Below are positions 46,904 to 56,929 of a stretch of DNA of 64,000 nt, in pieces. The stretch is from Hordeum vulgare subsp. vulgare (taxonomy: Eukaryota > Streptophyta > Magnoliopsida > Poales > Poaceae). Within the stretch, counting starts at the first letter, position 1; each line of letters starts with the position of its first letter. A model generated the notes under the pieces. That model was not told the origin of the DNA. It saw nothing but the letters and a program-made list of their open reading frames with translations, and searched no databases. Location of the stretch: NCBI RefSeq assembly GCF_904849725.1, contig NC_058519.1, positions 186,423,703-186,487,702 on the forward strand, written 5' to 3'. Both the position numbers and the translations under genes were made by a program.

Positions 46904-48013
46904 TAGATTACATTCTGCCTAGCTAGAGGGCACTAAACAATAGCGCTTGTTGGGAGGCAACACAATAGTAATCCTTTAGTGTGAACATGATTATGTCTAT
47001 CGTAGAAACTATGTTTATCTATTTTTTGTACCAAGATAAACCTATGGGATATTGCAAATTGCTTGTTTATTAGGTTCTATGCAGAAACATAAACTTTGCA
47101 TCACGTGGTTGAATTATTTCTTTATACTCGAACGTGATAAATTGCTGAATTTTTTACACGGTACTAAACTATAATTTTCTTGTAGTGTCCTAAGTATTTA
47201 GAAGTTGCAAAGCTACACAAGTGTGGTGAAAAACTATATCTTTACTTATTGTTTCGTTTTTGAGGGATTCTATGTTTTTTTTTGCTTGTTTTAAAGTTTA
47301 TATGGCTTATATTGGGGGATATAGATAGTGGAAGTAATAAAACACAGTAGACATCAATTGGGAATAATAATGAATCTTTGCTTGACAATACGTAAGCGAA
47401 TGATTTATTTTATTATGCTGACATATCTCAAGAGTTCTGTTGAGTTTTGTGTGAATGAAGTTTTCAAGTTGTGGGTAAGATAGCGCTATGAAAATAACAA
47501 GGAGCTGCAAGAACCTAAGATTGGGGATTCCCAGGGCACCGCAAGGAAATATTCACCGAAGACTCAAGTATCTAAGCTTTGGAATGCCTCGGATGACATT
47601 CTCTCTTTTGTTTTCAAAATTATTGGTATCATAATTGAAGCTATATTTTTATTTTGCACTTGATATGTGTTTTTCTTGGAGTGTCTTTTGTTTTTATTTT
47701 TGTTTTGTTTGCTAATCTTTGCAATCATCATTTCCTAATTAAATTTACTATGAGGGACACACATTCATCCTAAATTTATACAACATGCATTCCTACTTCA
47801 CTTATATCTTTCTGAGTTGAGACAATTACTCTTGTACTTCACTTATATTTGTTTGGTCATGGCAATATGTTTTGAAAATATTATTTGCACTCTCTTTCTT
47901 CCCTTAGATCCTTTTTGAGAGTTGAATAGGAAGTGGTAATTTGCATGAGTTATATGGTTCGTCCAAAAATCATAGGTATATAAAGTTGTTATGATAAAAA
48001 CTAGCATGAATTT
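46904..48013 (+). other. Tail of element W, first part
   Basis: Carries the post-protease block (GCGCTTGTTGGGAGGCAACA at 46943-46962) and two decayed PPT-like motifs (AAGATTGGGGATTCC near 47516 and AAGCTTTGGAATGCC near 47573) with the usual spacing. Interrupted by a LINE after target copy ACTAGCATGAATTT (48000-48013). No gene. Confidence 0.6.
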
Positions 48014-51000
48014 AGCTAAAACACATGCTTCTATCCTAGGTTTCCGAGAAACAAAATAGGAAAATTTATTTAACAATTACTTAAAATCACTTGTGGGGGT
48101 CAAGGACTTCACCTGGCACCACCTACCTTCTAGAGGCTCTCATGGGGGCATCCCGATGGGGGTGGATTTAGATCCTTTAATGTTATTTCTTCGTCTCACC
48201 TAGATTTCTCTATTAGTTGTGTGGTCAAGTTTAAGTCTAATGATAGTGTCTTTAGAATTGTTACAGCCTATGGCTCTCCCTATGATGAGGGCAAACAAGC
48301 CTTTATTTTAGATCTTATACTCTTTTGTGGATGTTTCTATACCCATCCTTATTGGTGGACATTTTAACCTAGTTATGAATGCTAAAGATAAAATCTATGG
48401 AATTATAAACCATAAACGGAGTGATAATTTGAATGTTTGAATAGAAATCTGGAGTCTCCTGAAAATTAAACTTTCTAGTAGGAAGTTTACTTGGCCAACA
48501 ACCAGGTAGAACTCATCATGTACACTATAGATAGGCAATTTTGTGACAATGAATTAGACAAGATTTTTCTTCTATCCACATATAGATCTTTGCCTAGATG
48601 TGGAAGTGATCACACTCCTATGATGTGGTATTCAGGTGTGAATCAACAACCTAGGAAGAATAACTTTAAATTTGAAAAATGGTGGTTGTTAAGGGGGGGA
48701 TTTTGTTCAGTCAATTTCTAAAATTTGGTTGGAACCTACTCATACAAACTCCCGCATTGATAATTGGCAATTGAAAATTAGGAGCATTAGTAAGCACACC
48801 AAAGGACGAACTTTCAACGAGGAGGCTAACCTTAGAAGATATTGAAGAAATTCTCACAAAGGAATTTGATGATTTGCATACCAAAGGAGAATCTGCTAAT
48901 CTTTCTGAAATTTAATTCTCTAGAAGGAAATTCATTCATGGTGAACTCCAAAAAATTGTATTTAGTAAGAAACTAAAGCAGAACAAAGATCTAGAGATAG
49001 GCATATCAAAGAGGGAGATATGGACACGAAATATTTTCATGCAGTTGTGAACCAAAGGAGGAGCAAAACTCACATCAAGTCCCTTCATAGTCCTAATGAT
49101 CCAGTCACTAACATTGAAGATATGCTAGGTGTAGCTAGTGATTTATACAAAGATTTATTTAAAAAATAAGCTAGAAGTGGGTTCAAGCTTAAGCCTGACT
49201 ATTTCTCCCATGATGAAAAAGTTACACAAGCTGAATACGATTCCCTTGAAGCTCCCTTCATATAAGAGGAAGTTTAAAAAGCATTTTGTATTCTTTTCCT
49301 CATGGTGCCCCTGGCCCAGATGGTATCCCCTTCTTCTTCTATCAACATTTCTGGGGCTTGATCAAGCATGATCTACTTGTTATGCTCAAGGATTTCCACA
49401 ATGGAAATCTCGACATTTTTAGGATTAATTTTACTATGCTCACTCTGATCCCTAAGGAACCTGATGCTACTTCTATGAACTTTAGGCCAATTAGCCTTAT
49501 TAATGGTAGTTTTGATCTTTTTATAAAGTTCTTACTAACAGACTTTCCAAATTATTTGATAGTAATCAGTCTGCTTTTATCAAAGGCAGATGTATCCTAG
49601 AAATTGTAGTCATTCCTCATGAGGTTTTACATTCAGTCCATCCTAGCAATGCACAGGGGCTTGTGTTGAAGCTTGATTATGAAAAAGCTTTTAGCAAGGT
49701 AGATTTAAACTTCCTCTCTGAGCTTCTAAAAACATAGAGGGTTTGGTGAAAAGTGGTTACAATGGATCCAAACTGAATAATGTAGAAAGTGACTTCTTCC
49801 TTACTGGAAAAGATATCAGACACGGTGACCCAATTTCCCCCTTGCTCTGCAATTTAGTAGTAAATGTACTCACGAGGATACTGGCTAAGGCTGCCAATCA
49901 AAACCTGAATGTTGGCCTCTGCCCTGAGGTATATCCATGAGGCATCATCCGCCTTCAATATGCGGATGATACCATCTTCTTAGATGATAACATCACCCAT
50001 GCTCATAATCTCAAAATTTCTCTCACCTGTTTTGGACAAGTGCCTCGCATGAGAATGAAGTATGCTAAACATGAATTGATCTCTATCAATATGGAACATG
50101 AGAAATTCCAACTCTTCCTCTCTGCTCTAGATGGTAGTGGAGGTGTTTTCCCCATTAAATACTTAGGAATTCCTCTCCATCATGTTAGATTGAGGAGAGA
50201 AGATATTCAACCCCTTATTGATAATATCACGAAAAGAATTGTTGGCTCGAGAGGAAAACTCCTTTCCTGTAGGGGCAGGTTGATTCTTATACCAGCCTGC
50301 CTTGCTAGTATTCTCGTTTACCTCCTATCATTCTTCAAATTCTCGAAGTGGGCTATTGAGATGATCAATTCTCAGATGGCCCACTGCATGTGGAATGATT
50401 TTGAAGGATAGAAGAAATTGTATCTTGCAAATTGGAAACTGGTTTGCATGAAAAAGAGAATTTGGGGGTTTAGGAATTCCCAACCTCCAAGAAATTAATT
50501 TGTGCCTCCTAGACTCCTGGATCAAGAGATATTATGAGAGGGGAAGCCTTGGAAAATGATCATTGATCATAAGTACATGGGTGGGAAACTAATCTCTTCA
50601 ACCCTAGCCCTCACCATAACACCATTGTTTCTTGGAAAGGAATTAAATACATTTTTCAATCTTTGAAATTTGCCTATAGATGGAAGGTGGGAACATGTAA
50701 TAAAATGGGTTCTCGGAAGATACTTGGTTTGGTAATTCCCCTCGGCAGTTCAATTGTTTCCTACTTACATCAATTGTAATGAATCTACTAAATGCATTAG
50801 TGAGATCTAGATTACCATCACGTGAAACTTACCTTAAAAATAAATTTTGATGAAAAACTCATGGAACAATGATACCAACTAGTTGGGATAGTTGGTAGCA
50901 TTGTTCTCAGTACTGACTCAGACTCTTTGGTTTGGCAATTACAAAACAAAGGGAAATACTCCTCTAGCTCCTTATATCATTTGATTATTTTTAGGGGGTG

Positions 51001-51918
51001 CAACCAATTTTCATTCCTGCTGTTTGGAAGCTGAGGGTTCCCCGAAATCCATGTATTTTTGTCGTTGATTTCACACTAACAAACCACTTGATTGTGTTTT
51101 ATGTGAAGAACCCGAGTCCATTTCACACCTATTTTTGATTGTGTGGTAGCTAAGGTTGTATGGTTCTTTGTTAGAGATCACTTGAATGTTGATGCTTGAA
51201 ATATTTCTGAATTTGTAGCCAGATTTTGGGTTTCCAACAATAAATTTTTTGCCCCGAATATTGTTACTTCTACAGTTGTTTGGTGTCTATGGGAATTTAG
51301 GAACTCTATGATTTTTATAACACTCTCTGGACTTCCATTAAACATGTCCTGAGATTGATCCGAAGAATGACAAAATCTTGGATTGTTTTGTCCCCAGAAC
51401 AGAGTGGGATGAGGCTAGAGGCCTTCTTAGATCAACTGGCCAGATTTGTTGAGCGCCCTTTGATGCTTACAAGTGGTTGAGCTCGTGTGATAAAATGCCT
51501 TCACATGCTGACCCTTGGAGCCGGCTCAAGATTTCTGAAGATGGTTGTTCCACCCCCACCCCCACCCACCCCGTGCCCAAGAAGAGAGACGTTGGGAGCA
51601 AAATTGCATTGCTCAACCCAATATCAACCCTTGAAGTATATTGGTCTCCACAGGGAACCACGACACCCCTATGAAGACCATGAAGACTCCCCCCTCCCCC
51701 GGTGCTAGTTGATGCACTGTGATCTCCCCCCACGCCTCCTTTGTCTGGTTGTGTCTTGACTAAGAATATTGTTGTAACGAGGCTAGTCCAATTCTTTGTT
51801 TGTTTTACTTTTTCTTAAGCTTTCTGTTGAACTGCTCCTCTCAGTGGGCTGATGTATGACTTGTTGGTTTCATTTGATGAATGGAATCGGAGAGGAGCCT
51901 CCCTGTTCTTCTAAAAAA
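48014..51918 (+). mobile_element. 5'-truncated LINE (L1-type)
   Basis: Flanked by a 14-bp target duplication ACTAGCATGAATTT (48000-48013) / ACTAGCATGAACTT (51919-51932), one mismatch. Ends in a short A run (51913-51918). Begins inside the endonuclease domain of ORF2, so ORF1 is missing, typical of incomplete reverse transcription. Element W resumes after the second target copy. Confidence 0.85.
48015..51200 (+). pseudogene. LINE ORF2: endonuclease, reverse transcriptase, zinc-binding end
   Basis: Fragments in order, in shifting frames: endonuclease start (LAKTHASILGFRETK, matching the QETK region), SRGSHGGIPMGVDLDP, GGHFNLVMNAKDK (normally GGDFN, so a catalytic Asp is His), GRKFTW-like SRKFTWPTT; reverse transcriptase GAPGPDGIPFFFYQHFWG (near 49304), LTLIPKEPDATSMNFRPISL, RHGDPISPLLCNLVVNVL, YADD at 49959-49970, FPIKYLGIPLHHVRLRREDI; and a C-terminal W-LRVPRNP / FHTY region recalling the zf-RVT domain. 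Many stops and shifts make it non-functional. ORF2 normally nicks DNA and reverse-transcribes the LINE RNA. Confidence 0.85.
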
Positions 51919-51932
51919 ACTAGCATGAACTT

Positions 51933-52370
51933 GTAGATCATTGAATATGATAAGTTTGATTCCTTGTAATACTTTTGTGATATTAAGGTAGTAATGTGTG
52001 AGTATGTCAGTGACTAATTAAATCTAAGAATGAATATTGGTGTTAAAGTTTGTGACTCCTCTTACATGAAAGTGGTGGTTGATGGCATTAGCAGGGAAGT
52101 CAAAGTGTGATTTATCTTCGATTGAATAAACCTTTGTGTGTTTGGATCGGGGGCACGCGATGCTTCACTCCTATCAACCTCCTCTCTATGAGCATGCAAG
52201 CTATGCTTTGATTCGAGGGCTACTAAAACTTTTGCAATAAGTACTTAAGTTATTAATGTTTAATGTTAGCTTTTGGTCTACAAGCACTTCCACCTATCCA
52301 TATTTCGTTAGCCTCTTTAGTACCATGCATTCTCCACTCTCACCTCGAGAGATGGTGCAAACTTTTTGTG
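51933..52370 (+). other. Tail of element W, second part
   Basis: Resumes after the LINE and keeps features of the X/Z tails: GTTAAAGTTTGTGACTCC, a GATCGGGGGCACGCGATGC block, ACTAAAACTTTTGCAATAAG, and TACCATGCATTCTCC...GGTGCAAACT matching X near 11110-11150. Similarity ends near 52370; no polypurine tract or LTR follows. Confidence 0.55.
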
Positions 52371-53343
52371 TCACCGCCTTGCGCTCGTCCATCAAGATGA
52401 TTTGTCGCCAAGACTCCACTGCGTCATGCCGCCAAGAACAGTCATCATCGACGCAGTAGATTCGACGCCACATCTGGACCCCTCAAGTCAGCGCTTGCTC
52501 CATGAATGATGCCCCCAGGTAGGGTGGGGCGCTAGATGACACCATCATCCGAACCGAGACTTAGATCCAGGGTTTCCCTTGGAGAAAACGACCCTTCCAG
52601 CCAATTCGACGTGGTAGTCCAACGCAACTACGCCTTCGAGATCTCACCTACGGATATGAGCTCCAAAACAATGAATCCAAGAAGGTAGACGACGCCACAC
52701 GCCACCACCATGTGGTCTGGCAAGCAAAATAATGTTTCATTTAAATCTTAACAGTACCGCCACCGTGAAGATACCCTCCAAGCAGGTTAGTGGAGCCCAT
52801 AGATGTCACTGCGTCATCTGCGCCAACAGTTTGAGACAATGATTTTTTTTCCTCGACGATAGACCCACAAACGAGAAGATCTGAAGGCATAAGCACTCAT
52901 CGAAGACGCCCACCAACACAAAAGGAAAGGTCGAGTCGGTCCACACAAAACTGGACACATCACCCTAATCCTTCCAATCCGACCCAACGAGAGACATTGT
53001 CGCTCGTGCGAAGAAGATATAGGTACGCCTACTATTGTCCTCCGACATTGCCCGCAACCCATCGACCCGCTGCCTGTCTTTCCTTCACCACATCCAAATG
53101 TTGCACGCCCATGTGTCGTCACTCCATGGTGCCCAGCCTATGTCGCGCCCTAGCCTGAGGCATTGGCACACGCCTGCTTCCGCGCTAGAGGACGAGAAAC
53201 TCCCACGCTGCAATCTAGGGTTCCCCTCCATGTTGCTCCCGCGGGGCTATGGGAGGGACGCGAAGATGTGAGTGGGCAAACAGTAACAAACACACAAAGA
53301 AAAGTGGTCCAAGGAGACCGCACAGCCCACCCATCTCCCAAGT
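52371..53343. other. Unclassified sequence
   Basis: I recognise no gene or repeat family. Frames on both strands are short and have no domain. It ends in a run of seven A (53344-53350), which could be the tail of a retroposed sequence but could also just be the target of the next MITE. Confidence 0.4.
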
Positions 53344-53353
53344 AAAAAAAGAA

Positions 53354-53880
53354 GAGTTAATTACATCGGTGGTGCTTGAACTTGACGCAAATGATCACTT
53401 CGATGCTAGAACTTGTGGCATACATTGAATTGATGTAAAACTTAACTTAGACGTACGAATATGATGCAAATCACGAGTTTGCGTATGAAATTGATGCTGA
53501 CTTCACACGCCAGCATGGCATGGGCCTGCTGTCAGTGACCGGAAGGCTGATAGGAGTGTGTGTGGCCTGTTGTGCAATAAAGAATCAAAAACTTGAATTG
53601 GAATTCTTTTTTTAGATTCACCTCTATGACAGGTGTGTCCTCTCAATGAAGGGTAAAAATTAATGAAAACATTTTTTACGGACCCACAACCATGACTTGC
53701 ACAGAGTACGGAGGTAGCAACTCCACCATTGTGGTATTCACGTCACAAACGTGTATCTATGCTTAACTTAGCATAACAAGTTCCTGCACTAGTTTAATGT
53801 ATGCCGTAAGTTTTAATATCAAAATGATCATCAAAATGACCGTTTGTATTAAGTTTAAACACCGCCGGTGTAATTGACTC
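53354..53880. mobile_element. Long-TIR MITE (Mutator-like)
   Basis: The left end GAGTTAATTACATCGGTGGT and the reverse complement of the right end GAGTCAATTACACCGGCGGT match, and the match continues for about 80-90 bp (including GGCATACATTGAA on the left and GGCATACATTAAA on the right arm). Flanks AAAAAAGAA / TAAAAATAA could be a diverged 9-bp target duplication, as for Mutator-like elements. The interior (0.35 kb) has no ORF. Superfamily is inferred from arm length and flank size only. Confidence 0.62.
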
Positions 53881-54239
53881 TAAAAATAACTTAAACAAGT
53901 GATCCGCGCGATTCGTCTTTCGACTAATTTCTCATGTGTCCACACTAATTTCTCACGCAACGCAAAAATCGACAAGGGATTATGAAAGTGAAGCCAGCAG
54001 TGAGGGACTGAGGGATAGAGGAGAGGAGAGGAGACAGGAAATAGAAAACAAAACCCAAACCTCTTTCCATCATGTCAATTCCCTTCCATACGCGTCGTAG
54101 CTGGTTTCCCGTTGGCTGGATGGAGGCATGTGTATGCCCACTGAATTTCTTCTTCTTTGGCAGTAAAGCGACGGGATACTAGATTGATAGATAGATACTC
54201 TCATCACGACTTGCACACCGCACCACCCAAGATACTATA
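53881..54239. other. No feature recognised
   Basis: Ordinary-looking intergenic sequence with a GAGAGGAGAGGAGA purine run near 54019. Confidence 0.4.
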
Positions 54240-54319
54240 CTTCCCTCCGTTCTAATTACTTGTCGCGGAAATGGATAGAAATTTACATACAATCTATCCT
54301 ACGACAAGTAATTCGGAAC
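54240..54319. mobile_element. Stowaway MITE, right end lost
   Basis: TA then CTTCCCTCCGTTCTAATTAC and, inverted, CTACGACAAGTAATTCGGAA. The expected right end CGGAGGGAG-TA is missing; the sequence diverges after GGAACTT. Confidence 0.7.
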
Positions 54320-54386
54320 TTATGACCATGACATACCGGAATAATCGTAGCACCATGTGTTGTACTCCCTCCGTTCCAAAATATAA

Positions 54387-54411
54387 GAGCATCTCTAGTA
54401 GAACCCTCAAA
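54387..54411 (+). repeat. Left TIR of PIF/Harbinger element
   Basis: Matches the inverted right end (56763-56787) over about 25 bp without a mismatch. Confidence 0.88.
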
Positions 54412-54673
54412 CCCCCAAATCCTTAAAAATAACCGTTTTTCTACAGTTTTCGTCCGAAAAATGACGTAGACTAAAACCCTTAAACCCTTAAACCCGTAAA
54501 TATTTTTAGAGGTCCGACCCTCAAACTAGTTTTGAGCCTGTAGAAGTGAGGGTTGGGAGGAGTTTCTCCTCCCAACCCGCACTCCACTTCAGCTCCAGCG
54601 CGGGAGGGATTTTCATCCCGCTTCCGTCTCCAGCCGTCGCCTTCCTCGCGCCCGCCTCGCCCCCGCCGCCGCC

Positions 54674-55651
54674 ATGGAGCCCCCCGCCGCCGCCGCGCCC
54701 GCCCCGGCCCCGGCTGCGCCCGCCCCTGCCGGCCCCGTCCCCGCCCCGGCCGCGGCTGCAGCGCCCGCCCCGGCCCCGGCCGTCCCCACCCCGGCCCCGG
54801 CCGCGCCCGCCCCGGCCAAGCGGCGGCCCTCGCCAGCCCCTGCCGGCCCCGTCCCCGCCACGGCCGCCGCAGCGCCAGCCCCGGCCGCCCCCGCCACCGT
54901 CGGGGCCAAGCGGCGGCGGGCAGGCCTGCCACCGCCTCCGTCCGCGCCAGCCCCGGCCGCCGCTCCCGCCCCTGCCACCGCCCCGGCTTCCGCCCCCGAC
55001 GACGCTCCGGCCCTCAAGAAGAGCCGGCCGAAGGCGGCCTCCCGTGGGCCGCGAGGGGCTGCCTCCAAGGCCGCCGGCGAGTCCTCCGCCGTGGCCAAGC
55101 AGCGGAAGAAGCTCGCGACGCGGAAGAAGCCTGCTGCCACGCCCGCCGAACCTCCTCCCGTCGCGCACGAGGTGTTCGAGGAAATGGCAACCCCATCCTC
55201 GTTCATGAACCTTCTCCAAGACGCGGAGGTGGACCTCGGGGCTCCGCCTCTAGAACCCTTTAGGGTTGATGACTTGGAGGAAGATGAGGAGGATGAAGGG
55301 GATGACGAGGAGGAGGTGGCCGAGATAGGGGAGGAGGCATTCACCGTCGCTTCCCATCCACGCACGCGGTCGACAAACTACACCGAGGCGGAAGATATCC
55401 TCTTGATTCGTGCTTGGGCAACTGTGGGGATGGATGCAACCACCGGCACCGACCAAACCGGTAAACTGTATTGGCAAAGGATCGAGGACAACTATTGTAG
55501 GATCAAGCCGAAGAATAGTGGGTTCATCTCTCGCACTTACCGGTCGCTTCAAGGCCGGTGGGAGTTGATGAAGCCCGCTTGTGCTCGTTGGAGTGCGGCC
55601 ATGGACCAAGTGAGGGATGCACCACCTAGTGGAACCGTGGAGAGTGACTAT
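54674..55651 (+). CDS. Myb/trihelix-like PIF/Harbinger ORF1 protein, exon 1
   Basis: ATG at 54674 in the strong context GCCGCCATGG. Exon 1 gives 326 residues: an Ala/Pro-rich low-complexity start (1 to about 110), a basic stretch (about 115-150, including KQRKKLATRKK), an acidic run (about 198-222, EEDEEDEGDDEEEVAE) and a Myb/SANT-like trihelix domain (about 232-320) with YTEAEDILLIRAW, YWQRIEDNY and SLQGRWELMKPACARW. In the PIF/Harbinger superfamily this protein helps the transposase bind DNA or enter the nucleus; host proteins of this type are often annotated as NAM-associated. Exon 1 ends GAC TAT before donor GTGAGT at 55652, in phase 0. The frame is intact. The first 300 bases are extremely G+C-rich. 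Confidence 0.85.
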
Positions 55652-55736
55652 GTGAGTACATATCTCTTCACTATTTTGATTATGTGATTATGTGTGGCCA
55701 TTGTTGTGTTCTTATGTGATTATGTGTGGTTGATAG

Positions 55737-56399
55737 GAGACAATTGCCGGCATGAGGTACAAGGAGATGGCCGCTTCCAAGGGCAAGCCATTCCCATTTA
55801 AACATGCTTGGGCAATTCTTCAAACCTTTGACAAGTGGAAGTTGAGGGATCAAGAGACCGCACCCAAGAAGTCGGCAATGCTTAGGATGGATGATGGTGA
55901 AGATGAGGAGGGGGAGAGGAACTTGGGCAAGCCCGAGGGAACCAAGAAGGGCAAGGTAAGGGTGAAGATGGAAGGAGAGGCGTCAAGCCTAAGGGAGAAG
56001 ATGGAGCAAATGATGAAGGCAAGAGAGGAATTGACAACGAAGACATTGAAGACGAAGCTTCTTATCACCGAGAAGAAGAAAGAGGTCAAGCTTGCACAAG
56101 TGGAAGCAAAGCGTGAAGAAGCAAAGCGCAAGGCCGACTTGGAGGAGAGGATGATCAAGGTGAAAGAGGCAAAGGTATGGAAAGAACTCATGGTGGAAGA
56201 GAAGGAGCACATGATGATGTCCAAGAAGGACATGGATCAAGAACAATTGCAATGGTGGAAGGACTACAAGGAGGACATCGCGGAGAGGAAGAGGATATTC
56301 CGTGGTGCGTCCTCTACTCTTCGAGGTGACGCTCCGATGAGTTGTGGTGGCGATGGCGGTGTGGAAGACTCCACCACCGGCGACAATGGAGGTGCTTGA
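55737..56399 (+). CDS. Myb/trihelix-like PIF/Harbinger ORF1 protein, exon 2
   Basis: Acceptor GGTTGATAG ends at 55736; the 85-bp intron joins in phase 0 to GAG ACA ATT GCC (ETIAGMRYKEMAASKG). Exon 2 adds 220 residues and stops at TGA 56397-56399, for 546 residues in all. It contains the conserved FKHAWAILQTFDKWKLRDQE stretch that follows the Myb domain in this family and a long charged coiled coil (about residues 80-190 of this exon: REKMEQMMKAREEL, KLAQVEAKREEAKRK, EERMIKVKEAK). The C-terminus is Gly-rich. Splice sites are inferred from consensus and family continuity. Confidence 0.82.
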   Translation, partial: ETIAGMRYKEMAASKGKPFPFKHAWAILQTFDKWKLRDQETAPKKSAMLRMDDGEDEEGERNLGKPEGTKKGKVRVKMEGEASSLREKMEQMMKAREELTTKTLKTKLLITEKKKEVKLAQVEAKREEAKRKADLEERMIKVKEAKVWKELMVEEKEHMMMSKKDMDQEQLQWWKDYKEDIAERKRIFRGASSTLRGDAPMSCGGDGGVEDSTTGDNGGA

Positions 56400-56588
56400 T
56401 GGACGTGGAAGTGGTCTAGGAAATGGCGCCAAGTGTAATTTTTTGGTGATGGTGCCGAGTAGAGGGGAAAGATGATGATTGTGTGATGTAAAAAACTATT
56501 AAACCATGCATCAATGATCTTTATTTCCGTGTTTGTTTGGAGGTTTATTATGTTTTTCTAGTGAAAATTATGCAATGCCAAATGACAG

Positions 56589-56711
56589 TTTTAAGGGTTG
56601 GGGTTGGGGCAAAGAGTAGAACCCTCAAACCCAACCCTTATAACGGAATATTCCGTAATAAGGGTTGGGTTTGAGGTTCTACTCTTTGCTCCTGTTTTCA
56701 ACCCTTAAAAG
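56589..56711. repeat. Near-perfect 120-bp palindrome
   Basis: Arms around a centre at 56650/56651 (GGAATATTCC): left GCAAAGAGTAGAACCCTCAA ... CCCTTATAACGG, right CCGTAATAAGGG ... TTGAGGTTCTACTCTTTGC. The inner 42 bp per arm match with two or three differences; the outer part is weaker. It contains a copy of the TIR core GTAGAACCCTCAAA in each arm. Confidence 0.85.
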
Positions 56712-56929
56712 TGTTAAAATTGGGCAATTCTCAACCCTTAAAACTGGTTTTACATTTAAGGATTTGAGGGTTCTACTAGAGATGCTCTAAGACCTTTTAG
56801 GGATTTCACTACAAGACTACATACGGAACAAAATGAGTAAATCTGTACTCTAAAATATGTCTATGTACATCCGTATGTAGTTTAGAGTACAATCTCTAAA
56901 AGGTTTTATATTTAGGAACGGAGGGAGTA

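Larger units (their letters stand above)
54387..56787 (+). mobile_element. PIF/Harbinger element carrying only a Myb-like ORF
   Basis: Terminal inverted repeats GAGCATCTCTAGTAGAACCC (extending to about 25 bp) at both ends, flanked by the 3-bp target duplication TAA at 54384-54386 and 56788-56790, diagnostic of PIF/Harbinger. It has inserted into a Stowaway MITE. The 2.4-kb body holds one two-exon gene for the Myb/trihelix-like partner protein of this superfamily; no DDE transposase frame is present. Movement would need a transposase from a related element. A long palindrome lies in the 3' subterminal region. Confidence 0.88.
54365..56927. mobile_element. Stowaway MITE split by a PIF/Harbinger element
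   Basis: Left end CTCCCTCCGTTCCAAAATAT after TA (54363-54364); right end TATTTAGGAACGGAGGGAG before TA (56928-56929). Without the insertion the MITE is about 160 bp, a normal Stowaway size (Tc1/mariner type). The right part has the fold-back ACTACATACGGA ... TCCGTATGTAGT seen in Triticeae Stowaways. Confidence 0.88.

Noticed and set aside
54480..55365. Several long frames (up to 250 codons) on both strands over the PIF gene
   Set aside because: They are shadows of the extremely G+C-rich Ala/Pro codons; only the frame from 54674 has a good start, a trihelix domain and consistent splicing.
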